Source: Runella sp. MFBS21 (GTDB lineage: Bacteria; Bacteroidota; Bacteroidia; Cytophagales; Spirosomataceae). Taken from it: a stretch of DNA of 40,789 nucleotides. Position numbers and translations under genes: made by a program. Below, in pieces: positions 1 to 7,219 of this stretch (the first letter of the stretch is position 1; every line of letters starts with the position of its first letter). The DNA is taken from contig NZ_JARNTW010000034.1 of the NCBI RefSeq assembly GCF_029433105.1, positions 1 to 40,789 of the forward strand, given 5' to 3'. The notes under the pieces are model-generated. The model did no database searches and was not told the origin of the DNA. It was given only the letters and a program-made list of their open reading frames with translations.

Positions 1-1
1 G

Positions 2-67
2 AAGGGACCATTAACTAAAAGATGGAGAGCATCAAAACGTGAGAAAAAGCAAAAAGTACAATTTTAG
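2..67 (+). CDS. 3' end of an unidentified gene (partial, enters from the left edge)
   Basis: An open frame enters from the left edge and ends at a TAG at 65-67, giving a 21-residue, strongly basic tail ending KKQKVQF. Tails like this occur on transposases and other nucleic-acid-binding proteins, but there is too little here to identify a family. It could also be a chance open frame. A decayed insertion sequence lies about 230 bases downstream. Confidence 0.3.
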   Translation, partial: KGPLTKRWRASKREKKQKVQF

Positions 68-301
68 AAACTATTTCAGTGACCAAAAATGAATCCTAAA
101 TCTGTCAAGCTATTTCAGGGTGATACAGCTTTTTTAGGCTGATTTTGCGGAGGTGTACCGATTTAAACACTATCTTATTTCGGTACGCTTTTAGATATTC
201 GTCTCCCCTTGATTTAAATAAGGACTTTGGGGAGCCCAGCCCCAAACACACAGTAGTCAATGTAGGTAATCAAAAGACCTTACCCTTCTTGCCCACTATT
301 C
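68..301. other. Non-coding stretch with two short inverted repeats
   Basis: I see no credible gene here. A 7-base inverted repeat (GTACCGA at 155-161, TCGGTAC at 180-186) and a 6-base one (CTCCCC at 203-208, GGGGAG at 229-234) could form weak hairpins. Short open frames across 145-360 and 540-845 look like chance frames over decayed DNA. Confidence 0.4.
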
Positions 302-835
302 AAAGGGGTGCATTTCAATTTTACGCTGCTTGTATTAGTAGCTGCGTGACAGAATTCTAATCATTAGACCTTTTACTGAATAATTTGTAATTCATCCGAT
401 TCAGATTGGTTTTATAGTACTCCAAAAGTTTTGCAGGCTCGTTTTTGGTTTCAGTGGACAACTTTTTGATTTTCAATATATGTTGATGTCATTTTGTTAC
501 CTGCGGCTTGACCCATCTGAATCATATTCCCGTCAATAGATGCATATACATGGCAATCGTTTTTTTCGCTTATCAGCCGAGGTGCCTTTTTTCAAGCTAG
601 CGTGCATAATTTGCCCTTCAAGTTCTGTTCAAATTTTGGCAAAATCCTCCTTAGACTGTAAATCTGTTAGTTTGTCGTATTGTGTGTTAGTAAGGACAAG
701 AAATTCTTTGCGAGTCATGTCAGTAAAAATTCATATTTTTACTGAAAAAGCGAAGTTAATCCAGCTAATACGTGAAGATATATGGTTTTTTTACCGGTAT
801 AGCGCGAAAAACGGAGTTTTAAAATGCACCCTTTT
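302..835 (-). mobile_element. Decayed insertion-sequence remnant with imperfect terminal inverted repeats
   Basis: The plus strand from 302 (AAAGGGGTGCATTTCAA) and the minus strand from 835 (AAAAGGGTGCATTTTAA) match closely and both point inward, as terminal inverted repeats do. Between them, on the minus strand, lies a frameshifted, stop-interrupted transposase-like reading frame (357-718). At about 534 bases the element is much shorter than a complete IS of this kind, so it has probably lost internal sequence. I could not identify a target-site duplication or name the IS family. Confidence 0.5.
357..718 (-). pseudogene. Transposase remnant, frameshifted and interrupted
   Basis: Reading the minus strand from an ATG at 718 gives MTRKEFLVLTNTQYDKL followed by a lysine-rich ADKRKK segment. 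This resembles the start of transposases that open with MT-K/R-EEFL and contain a basic RRKK stretch. The frame meets an in-frame stop after about 30 codons. It must shift to read DCHVYASIDGNMIQMG, then shift again to read a tail ending at the stop at 357-359. It cannot make a functional transposase. The family is inferred from a general resemblance only, supported by the flanking inverted repeats. Confidence 0.42.
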
Positions 836-887
836 AAGGGGGTGAATCAATAAGTTTGTATCTAAAGTACTTACGCAAAATTAGGTG

Positions 888-965
888 AGACTTTCCAAAC
901 GGTCCGCCGCGCGGTTTTGGGCTTATACTATTGATAATCAGAGGGGTTATAAACTTGGAAAGTCT
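888..965. repeat. Short inverted-repeat element just upstream of the kinase gene
   Basis: AGACTTTCCAA at 888-898 is repeated exactly in inverted orientation as TTGGAAAGTCT at 955-965, about 56 bases apart. Just inside the left arm is a GC-rich patch with the palindrome CCGCGCGG (907-914), unlike the AT-rich flanks. It may be a small dispersed palindromic element or a leader structure. It lies in the region that a GTG start at 885 would translate. Confidence 0.45.
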
Positions 966-1004
966 ATTTTTGCTCAATTACTTATACTATTCTTTAAATT
1001 AACG

Positions 1005-1526
1005 ATGATTATTGGCATTGGCGGATGCAGTCGCTCAGGAAAAACAACCTTAGCCGAAACCTTAGTTTGGCACTATCGCACCCAAAATAAAACGGCGATT
1101 GCGCTTCATCAAGATGATTTTGTAAAAAAAATAAAAGAGCTTCCGCTGATTCAGAATCAAGCAGATTGGGAACATCCTGCTTCTGTTGACTTTGCGCTTC
1201 TCCAAAAAGCGATTATGTTTTTCAACGAATCGTTTGATGTGGTAATCTTGGAAGGAATACTCGTCTTTGCAGATGCTCAGATGAATCTGAATTATGATTG
1301 TTGTTTTTTTACCACTATCTCAAAAGAAACTTTCTATAAACGACGATTGGCCGAGACGCGTTGGGGAAAAGAGCCTGAGTGGTTTCTTGAACATGTGTGG
1401 GAAAGCTTCTTAAAATATGGTCAGCCGCCATTGAATATAGAAAATATGATGGTCTTAGATGGGGAAAATCCGTATCAAATGGAGAAAATAGAGGAATTTT
1501 TGCGACATATTGGCAATGGTCAGTAA
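1005..1526 (+). CDS. P-loop small-molecule kinase (uridine kinase / nicotinamide riboside kinase-like)
   Basis: A 173-residue nucleotide-binding protein. It opens MIIGIGGCSRSGKTTLA, an N-terminal Walker A motif of the GxxxxGKT type at about residues 5-13, followed by an HQDDF segment about 25 residues later. That matches the nucleoside-binding region of nicotinamide riboside and uridine kinases. A hydrophobic VVILEGIL strand supplies the Walker-B-like region and RRxxETRWG resembles the lid. I place the start at the ATG at 1005, because the beta strand of the P-loop begins immediately there. The upstream extension to a GTG at 885 crosses an inverted-repeat element and has no domain content. 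The cytoplasmic role would be phosphorylation of a nucleoside or similar alcohol; the substrate cannot be decided by eye. Confidence 0.7.
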   Translation: MIIGIGGCSRSGKTTLAETLVWHYRTQNKTAIALHQDDFVKKIKELPLIQNQADWEHPASVDFALLQKAIMFFNESFDVVILEGILVFADAQMNLNYDCCFFTTISKETFYKRRLAETRWGKEPEWFLEHVWESFLKYGQPPLNIENMMVLDGENPYQMEKIEEFLRHIGNGQ

Positions 1527-1603
1527 ATGAATAGTCATTTTGTCAGTAAAAAATGCAGTGGTATGTTGTTTGAACTATTCTAAGCAACAAGCCAACTAGC
1601 AAG

Positions 1604-2005
1604 ATGAAAACGAAAATAGAAATTCCCCAAGATATTTTGACCGCCATAGATTTTGCCAATACCACAAATGGTGGCATGAGCGAACCTCAAGTTGTGGTTG
1701 CGCAACAAGAAGAAGGATATGATGTAAAAATAAAGGCAGCGGGCTTAGAAGCCGATAGCTTTCAGGTTGATGTGTTGAACAATCGATTGTGGGTGTATCA
1801 TTTGTTGCCTCTATTTGCGGAGCGTCCAGATGGTATGGACAATCTACAGACTGTTCGTACGCTTGCCAATGTATTTTTACCTAATGATGTAGATTCAGAG
1901 CGCATTACGGCACGGTATGATTTTAAATCTCAACAGCTTCATATCCATTTACCTCATAAATATACCACCCGCAATTTCCGCCGACACATAGATATTGAAT
2001 ATTAA
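1604..2005 (+). CDS. Divergent Hsp20/alpha-crystallin-like protein
   Basis: A 133-residue protein whose centre and end follow the small-heat-shock-protein pattern: EGYDVKIKAAGLEADSFQVDV (about 37-57) as the opening beta strands, then NRLWVYHLLP. The later VFLPNDVDSERITARYD and LHIHLPHK match the usual LP-x-V-x-x-x-x-I-x-A and L-x-I-x-x-P-K segments. The first about 30 residues (IEIPQDILTAIDFANTTNGG) resemble the extension of a group of Bacteroidota Hsp20-like proteins. The fit is loose: the classical G-x-L motif is replaced by SQQLHIHLP. Chaperone activity is therefore inferred. The gene ends at a strong bidirectional terminator. Confidence 0.55.
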   Translation: MKTKIEIPQDILTAIDFANTTNGGMSEPQVVVAQQEEGYDVKIKAAGLEADSFQVDVLNNRLWVYHLLPLFAERPDGMDNLQTVRTLANVFLPNDVDSERITARYDFKSQQLHIHLPHKYTTRNFRRHIDIEY

Positions 2006-2048
2006 AACTAAAGAGGTCAAATGCTTAGCATTTGACCTCTTTAGTTTT
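2004..2048. terminator. Bidirectional terminator, perfect 22-base-pair palindrome
   Basis: Arms 2004-2025 and 2027-2048 are exact reverse complements around a single base at 2026. They have an A run on the left and a T run on the right, so the hairpin can terminate both convergent genes, the Hsp20-like gene (plus) and the OmpA-family gene (minus). Confidence 0.85.
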
Positions 2049-2063
2049 TTGGGTTATGATATG

Positions 2064-3614
2064 TTATTTCTGTAGAATTTTGAACTCAACCCGACGGTTG
2101 ACTTGCCGGCCTTCCTCGGTGGTATTGGGTACTTTAGGCTTCGATTCTCCATATCCTTTGCTTTGTACTCGGTCGGGTTCGATACCTTTTCCAATAAAAT
2201 ACTCTCTTACAGAATCAGCACGATCCTGAGAAAGTTTGATGTTGGCCGCATCACTTCCGACATCATCGGTATGCCCTCCAATTTCCAATACAAGCCCTGG
2301 GTTTTCGTTGAAAGTGAGCACCATACGGTCGAGTTCTGGGTTTGATTCTGGTCTGATTTCCGCTTTGCCAGTATCAAAAAATAAGTTGTTCAAAACCCCG
2401 ACTTCATTTACTTGAATAGGCACAAGCGTGAGGTTGGTACCCGCTACTTCTCTATAATCTTTGACATTTGTTAAGTCAATGTTTTTTGCTTCCGCAATAA
2501 AATCCTTAGCCACCGCTCTCACACCATATTTCAAGCCTTTGGGCAGTACGATTTTGTATTCTCCCGTTCGTGGGTCAGTTTGGGCAGTTCCGACTTCCGT
2601 ACCATCAGCCAAATTTTCGTAAATGATGCGAGCTTCGATAGGTTTTCCGGTTTTGGTATCTAATACTTTTCCGCTCAGCATTACGACTGGTTCGGGAGCA
2701 GGTACGATAGGAGGGGCGCTTGGTTCGTCGGATTTGATTTTAATCCTGACAATGTCTCCCTTGCCGAGCGTATTTTTTTTAGAAACCAAGTAGGCATAAT
2801 CGCCCGCTGCCGTAATGGTATAATAAGCGTCATAACCATCCGTATTGATAGCGGGGCCTAGATTGACAGGTTTAGACCAAATTTTCCAAGATTTATCGAT
2901 TCGTTTGGTATAATAAATATCATTGCTGCCTTGCCCGCCCGTACGGTCGCTCGAAAAATATAAGGTAGCCCCGTCGGAGGCCAAGAAGGGAGTAGTTTCC
3001 GTAAAATCATCCGTATTTACGTCTAAACCAAGGCTTTGTGGTTTGGTCCAAGTACCGTTTTTTTGAAGAAAACTCACATAAATATCATCTTTCGTGCTAC
3101 GCTTTTTTTCGCTAAAAGCCATCAAAAGAGTTTTGCCATCATTCGACAAAAATCCACACATGTATTCGCCTTTGCTCATACTTTCGAGATTGGGAATATT
3201 GAGTTTTTGAGGTGCCGACCATCCATTAGCGGTACGTTTACTAAACGAAAACCCGCGTGTTTGATAAGCCCCTTTCTCATAAGCTCCCATAATGAGGAGG
3301 GTATTGCCATCGGGAGTGACGCTATATGCGCAGTTGTATTCTTCTTTGTTGAGAGGTTGGGTCATGCGGCGAGCCAGCCCCCATTGGTTGTTTGCTAATT
3401 CTGAATACCAAATGTCCTGACTTCCTTCGGGGCCGTGCGCATTTTGGGGGTGACTTACTCGGGCAAAAAACAAAGTTTTACCATCGGGAGAAATAACAGG
3501 GTTAATTTCGTTATATTCAGAATTGACGGAATTACCTAAATTTTCGATTTTAGGCTGAGAAAATCCCACAAAAGACTCAAAAAGTAAGACAAAAAGAAGT
3601 GAGCTTGGCTTCAT
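2064..3614 (-). CDS. Outer-membrane PD40 beta-propeller / CRD / OmpA-family protein (PorE-like without TPR)
   Basis: 516 residues. An N-terminal signal peptide (hydrophobic LLFVLLFESFVGFSQ, cleavage near residue 20) is followed by about five PD40/WD40-like repeats with SPDGKTLFF, TPDGNTLL, SNDGKTLL and ASDGATLYFSSDRTGG signatures (about 35-290). Next is a carboxypeptidase-regulatory-like domain beginning LSGKVLDTKTGKPIEA (about 312-385), then a C-terminal OmpA domain with FFDTGKAEIRPES, IGGHTDDVG and NRRVEF (about 405-515). The OmpA domain binds peptidoglycan, so the protein should anchor the outer membrane to the wall. The domain order resembles PorE of the type IX secretion system, but the N-terminal TPR and the lipobox are absent, so a T9SS role is only a possibility. 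It is transcribed alone, divergently from the VRR-NUC gene. Confidence 0.85.
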   Translation of the reverse strand: MKPSSLLFVLLFESFVGFSQPKIENLGNSVNSEYNEINPVISPDGKTLFFARVSHPQNAHGPEGSQDIWYSELANNQWGLARRMTQPLNKEEYNCAYSVTPDGNTLLIMGAYEKGAYQTRGFSFSKRTANGWSAPQKLNIPNLESMSKGEYMCGFLSNDGKTLLMAFSEKKRSTKDDIYVSFLQKNGTWTKPQSLGLDVNTDDFTETTPFLASDGATLYFSSDRTGGQGSNDIYYTKRIDKSWKIWSKPVNLGPAINTDGYDAYYTITAAGDYAYLVSKKNTLGKGDIVRIKIKSDEPSAPPIVPAPEPVVMLSGKVLDTKTGKPIEARIIYENLADGTEVGTAQTDPRTGEYKIVLPKGLKYGVRAVAKDFIAEAKNIDLTNVKDYREVAGTNLTLVPIQVNEVGVLNNLFFDTGKAEIRPESNPELDRMVLTFNENPGLVLEIGGHTDDVGSDAANIKLSQDRADSVREYFIGKGIEPDRVQSKGYGESKPKVPNTTEEGRQVNRRVEFKILQK

Positions 3615-3745
3615 TATAATTCACAAGTTAATGCATGATTTCACTTGAAAGAGCTAATTTCATACCATTTTAACGAATTTGCATTTAAAATTGATATTCT
3701 AATTGATTTTACTCCCAAACTTTGTGTAGAATCTAACTAATAGCT

Positions 3746-5458
3746 ATGGAATCAATCCCATCTAAAGAGCCGACACCTGCGGCAGAATTGCCCCCCAAAT
3801 ATTATTTAGAATACTTTTTGTTTCTGGTCGAATTTGTTGAAAAGCTGTATGGTTCCATTTTAAATGAATCGGAAAGGCAACTCATTGATGATTTTCGAGC
3901 TTTGTCCGAAGATGCTCAATGTCTTTTTGTGAGGTTTAGCAATAGAAAAGGGCTCTTTTTTAGGACTGCCAAGCTGAAATATCCTGAAATAGAGGATATT
4001 CCTGCGGCATTGTATGAGCTAGAAGAGAAGGGTTTTATAGAAGCACTTACCCCCAAGCACGAGCCTTACGCGGAAGAGGTGGTAAATTTGTTTACCAAAG
4101 AAGAATGGGTAAAAATGGCTCCTCCTTCGGAGCTTTCTCTCAAACCCCTCAAAAAAGCAGATTTGATACGGTATCTGACGCATACTTATACGTTTGAATT
4201 GCTCGTAAATCGTATTGAAGATAATGTCATCAAAGTCAAATATGAGGTAGAGGTAATGATGCTAAAGTTCTTGTTTTTTGGCAACCGCTACGCCGATATG
4301 ACCGAATTTGTGATAAGAGATTTGGGGAAGGTCAATTTTGAACGCTATCGAGACGACGCCTATACCGCACGCTTTGCTACTCGACAAGAGGCAGAAGACA
4401 AACTCATGGTATCTCTCACGGCGGAGCAGTTTTATGAAATGCAAGAAGAAGCCACACCAGCCGAAGAAATTTTTGATTGGTTTATGAATTGGCAAGCTTC
4501 GATTGGGCACTTAGGCGAAGTAGCACAGCCTTCTTATATAAAACTAATCAATAGAGTCGCAGCTTACCTCGAACGCCAAAAGCTTCCTGAGCAAGCCCTT
4601 ACGGTGTATCAGCTTACTGACCATATTCCTTCCAGAGAGCGGCGGGTTCGGTTGCTACATCGTATGGGATTTGTAGAAGAAGCCATCGCGCTTTGTGAAG
4701 CCATAGCCCATGACCCTCAAAATGCCGATGAAAGATTTTTTGCCCTAGATTTTCAGGAAAAAATAAACAATGCCAAGAAAAAGGTCCGTAAGAGTGTTAC
4801 GCGATTTTTGAAAGAATCAGATAGTGTAACAATCTCCCCTGATTTTCGGCATCGTGTGGAGCAGGGAGTCGCAGAGTATTTTGTCTTGAATGGTAAGCAA
4901 GCTCTTCATGCCGAAAACTACCCTTGGCGGGGATTATTTGGACTTATTTTTTGGGATATCATCTATGATACCAATGTACAAGCGATTCATCATCCGCTTC
5001 AACGAATGCCTTCTGATTTTTACCAACCTGATTTTTTTCGCAAAAGAGCGCCTCAAATTCGAGAAAGGTTATCACAACTTGAGTCTGTTGAGATGATAGC
5101 TCAAACTTTAGAAAGCACTTTTATCGAAAAGTTTGGGATTGCCAATGTCTTGGTAGATTGGAATGAAATTTTGCTGGAACTTGTAAAGCTAATAGCCCTT
5201 CACTTGACGCCCTTACAAACCCGGGCCATATTGCTAGAAATTGCCACCAATCTCCGAGAGAATACCCGTGGCTTTCCAGATTTGATGGTTTGGGATGAAA
5301 ATGGATTAGAACTTGTAGAAGTAAAGTCACCTACCGATCACTTGTCGTCGCAGCAGCTACATTGGATGCAATTTATGGCAGATTTAGGAATCAAAGCACG
5401 TGTACTGAGAGTAGAGTGGGGAGATACAATAGAAACAGGAGACCTCTCTATTACCTAA
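3746..5458 (+). CDS. FAN1-like VRR-NUC nuclease
   Basis: 570 residues. The C-terminus carries a clear VRR-NUC (PD-D/E-xK) nuclease core: RGFPDLMVW (508-516) then ELVEVKSPTDHLSSQQ (522-537). The predicted catalytic residues are D512, E525 and K527. The same spacing and the LSxxQ helix occur in eukaryotic and bacterial FAN1, a structure-specific 5' flap and interstrand-crosslink repair nuclease. The N-terminal about 100 residues (FVRFSNRKGLFFR, LYELEEKGFI) fit the SAP-like/winged-helix region of FAN1. The middle is helical with repeat-like segments such as RVRLLHRMGFVEEAIALCE, the TPR-like part. The length is typical of bacterial FAN1. It stands alone on the plus strand. A DNA-repair role is inferred from the family. 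Confidence 0.87.
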   Translation: MESIPSKEPTPAAELPPKYYLEYFLFLVEFVEKLYGSILNESERQLIDDFRALSEDAQCLFVRFSNRKGLFFRTAKLKYPEIEDIPAALYELEEKGFIEALTPKHEPYAEEVVNLFTKEEWVKMAPPSELSLKPLKKADLIRYLTHTYTFELLVNRIEDNVIKVKYEVEVMMLKFLFFGNRYADMTEFVIRDLGKVNFERYRDDAYTARFATRQEAEDKLMVSLTAEQFYEMQEEATPAEEIFDWFMNWQASIGHLGEVAQPSYIKLINRVAAYLERQKLPEQALTVYQLTDHIPSRERRVRLLHRMGFVEEAIALCEAIAHDPQNADERFFALDFQEKINNAKKKVRKSVTRFLKESDSVTISPDFRHRVEQGVAEYFVLNGKQALHAENYPWRGLFGLIFWDIIYDTNVQAIHHPLQRMPSDFYQPDFFRKRAPQIRERLSQLESVEMIAQTLESTFIEKFGIANVLVDWNEILLELVKLIALHLTPLQTRAILLEIATNLRENTRGFPDLMVWDENGLELVEVKSPTDHLSSQQLHWMQFMADLGIKARVLRVEWGDTIETGDLSIT

Positions 5459-5473
5459 AAAGAGACCTCCTGT
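5435..5473 (+). terminator. Possible terminator hairpin overlapping the end of the nuclease gene
   Basis: ACAGGAG (5435-5441) pairs with CTCCTGT (5467-5473), with an inner TCTCT/AGAGA pairing. The stem spans the stop codon. The following T-rich stretch is short, so termination is only likely, not certain; convergent transcription from 6606 ends at 5482. Confidence 0.4.
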
Positions 5474-5481
5474 GTTGTTAT

Positions 5482-6606
5482 TTATACTTTCAAAAATACT
5501 TTTTTCTTGTACAAAAACCACAACATTAGCCACTCTACTATCACATACCCAATGGCGTAGAATACCTTTTGGTAAGGCTCAGAGAAGTACTTAACGATGC
5601 CTCTAAAGAGTCGCTCTGAAGTGTATTCAAAATCAATGAAATGTTGGGCCATGTAAATTAAAATGGAATTCATACCAATCACTGCCAGTATCCAAGCGTA
5701 TCGATTCCAGCCTTGGATGTCGATAATCCAGTAAAAAATAGCTAACAGAATCAAGCTCCATCCGCCTACAGTCATCACAAAAGAGCTAGTCCAGAGGTTT
5801 TTGTTGATGGGAAAAACATAATCCCACAGTTTGCCGATGATGAGGAAAAGAATCCCGCCTATAAATAAGATGAGCACTTTTTGTTGGCGCGTAGTGGAGC
5901 GCTCATCTGCTCGAAGTAAGTTGCCTGCAAAGATACCAAGTAGGCCAGTGGCAATAGCAGGTATAGTCGAAATCAGTCCTTCGGGGTCATGAATATCACG
6001 ATGCAAATGCCCCGGTATAAGCATATAATCTAAATAACTAACGGGATTGCACTCAATGGTCATATGACCAGCACCACATCCAGGCACTGGTACCAACATC
6101 ACAAAAGCCCAATAGCCAAGCAAAAGTCCTACAAACCATATGTATTGGGTACGAGTATTGGTATAGAGATAAATAATCTGAGCAAACATCCCTGCTAAGC
6201 CTATACGTCCTAGCACACTCGGAAAACGCATGTCTTCTAAGGGTCTGATTTGAAGACCATTGTTGTAGATAATACCTAATAAAACCAGCGTCAATCCCCG
6301 TTGAATTACTTTACGAAGCAATTTGTTGCGGTCGTCGCCGCGTTCGAGACGAGAACCCAACGAATAAGGTGCCGATACGCCCGCCAAAAAAAGAAATAAA
6401 GGAAAGATAAGATCGTAAGCTCGAAATCCATTCCATTCGGGATGGGTGAGTTGCTCGGCCATAATGATAGCGCCTGTCCATCCAGTGGCTTTGGCGAGTA
6501 GGTGAAATATTTCTTCACCCCCTGCAATCCAAAACATGTCAAATCCCCGTAGGGCATCCAAAGAAAGCAACCGATGAGAACCTGTATCGGTAGAAGGTTT
6601 AGTCAT
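5482..6606 (-). CDS. NagX / DUF5009-like multi-span membrane acyltransferase
   Basis: 374 residues with about ten hydrophobic segments. It opens RLLSLDALRGFDMFWIAGGEE, the hallmark of the heparan-alpha-glucosaminide N-acetyltransferase-like/DUF5009 family. This is followed by AYDLIFPLFLFLAGVSAPYS, a conserved second transmembrane segment with its cytoplasmic arginine-rich loop (SRLERGDDR). These proteins are proposed to move acetyl groups across the inner membrane onto amino sugars such as glucosamine, in glycan breakdown. Here that activity is inferred. The long periplasmic loop with GCGAGHMTIECNP and HRDIHDPEG is typical. No sugar-catabolism genes adjoin it. The start ATG at 6604-6606 directly precedes the conserved N-terminus. 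Confidence 0.78.
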   Translation of the reverse strand: MTKPSTDTGSHRLLSLDALRGFDMFWIAGGEEIFHLLAKATGWTGAIIMAEQLTHPEWNGFRAYDLIFPLFLFLAGVSAPYSLGSRLERGDDRNKLLRKVIQRGLTLVLLGIIYNNGLQIRPLEDMRFPSVLGRIGLAGMFAQIIYLYTNTRTQYIWFVGLLLGYWAFVMLVPVPGCGAGHMTIECNPVSYLDYMLIPGHLHRDIHDPEGLISTIPAIATGLLGIFAGNLLRADERSTTRQQKVLILFIGGILFLIIGKLWDYVFPINKNLWTSSFVMTVGGWSLILLAIFYWIIDIQGWNRYAWILAVIGMNSILIYMAQHFIDFEYTSERLFRGIVKYFSEPYQKVFYAIGYVIVEWLMLWFLYKKKVFLKV

Positions 6607-6702
6607 AAAAGAAAATGATAGGTGGTTAAGAAAAGTACTTATTGAAGAACATCTGCATCGCTTTTTTAGTAATACGACAGATTTTGTATGAAATACTATC
6701 TA

Positions 6703-7131
6703 CTAGCCTTCAAATTTTGAAGTTATATGAGAGCCATCACAATAGGGCTTATTGCTTGATTGTCCACAACGGCAAAATGCCGTCACTTTAGACTTCTTAG
6801 ACTCATTGCCTTGGGTATCCTTGACGGTCAGATTCCCATATACAAGGAGTGGTCCATTGGGTAGCATTTCTACAACTGTATTACCTTCTACTGTAGCTTC
6901 ACCTTCTATTTCTGCATTCATATAATAAGAAAGTGCTCCAGAAGGACATTTTTTTACTTGACCTATGATAGCTTCAGTAGTGTCTCCTTCGATAGTTACC
7001 CAAGGGCGTTTATGGCGGTCAAAAACAGTAGGAAGACCTTTAAAACAACGGGCGGAGTGAATACACATATGAGGTTGCCATACCACTGTTACTTCCTCGT
7101 TTGTGTATTTTTTGGTGATTTGATTTTCCAT
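6703..7131 (-). CDS. Two-cluster iron-sulfur protein: divergent [4Fe-4S] mono-cluster domain plus CDGSH domain
   Basis: 142 residues. The N-terminal half has C23, C29 and C62 in MCIHSARCF and KKCPSGAL, matching the YjdI-type divergent 4Fe-4S mono-cluster domain. The C-terminal CRCGQSSNKPYCDGSH supplies the CxCx2(S/T)x3PxCDGSH motif (C120, C122, C131, H135) that binds a [2Fe-2S] cluster in mitoNEET-like proteins. A soluble electron-transfer or Fe-S sensing role is inferred. The two-domain arrangement is common in bacteria, but the physiological partner is unknown. It is transcribed in the same direction as prfA, which lies 88 bases upstream, with an inverted repeat in the gap. Confidence 0.86.
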   Translation of the reverse strand: MENQITKKYTNEEVTVVWQPHMCIHSARCFKGLPTVFDRHKRPWVTIEGDTTEAIIGQVKKCPSGALSYYMNAEIEGEATVEGNTVVEMLPNGPLLVYGNLTVKDTQGNESKKSKVTAFCRCGQSSNKPYCDGSHITSKFEG

Positions 7132-7137
7132 TTATCG

Positions 7138-7205
7138 TAGATTTTAAGTGAAAAAGAAAAGCCGTAAAAAACAACGAAATCTAATCAAATTCCACTTAAA
7201 ATCTA
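7138..7205. repeat. 13-base inverted repeat between prfA and the CDGSH gene
   Basis: TAGATTTTAAGTG (7138-7150) is exactly complementary to CACTTAAAATCTA (7193-7205), separated by 42 AT-rich bases. It fills almost all of the gap between the prfA stop and the downstream start. It lacks the GC-rich stem and T-run of a usual terminator. It could be a regulatory hairpin, a degenerate miniature element, or a weak terminator. Confidence 0.5.
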
Positions 7206-7219
7206 GTAGCGACCGAAAT

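Noticed and set aside
145..360. Open frame on the plus strand at the left
   Set aside because: Runs into the left end of the IS remnant, has no recognisable protein pattern and no promoter. It looks like a chance frame.
540..845. 101-codon plus-strand frame
   Set aside because: It is antisense to the transposase remnant and runs through the right inverted repeat; codon content looks random.
885..1004. N-terminal extension of the kinase
   Set aside because: It would translate an inverted-repeat element and hydrophobic residues lacking domain content; the P-loop starts at the ATG at 1005.
3746..5458. FAN1-like nuclease as part of a defence system
   Set aside because: No partner genes of a known defence system flank it, and its full-length FAN1 layout points to DNA repair.
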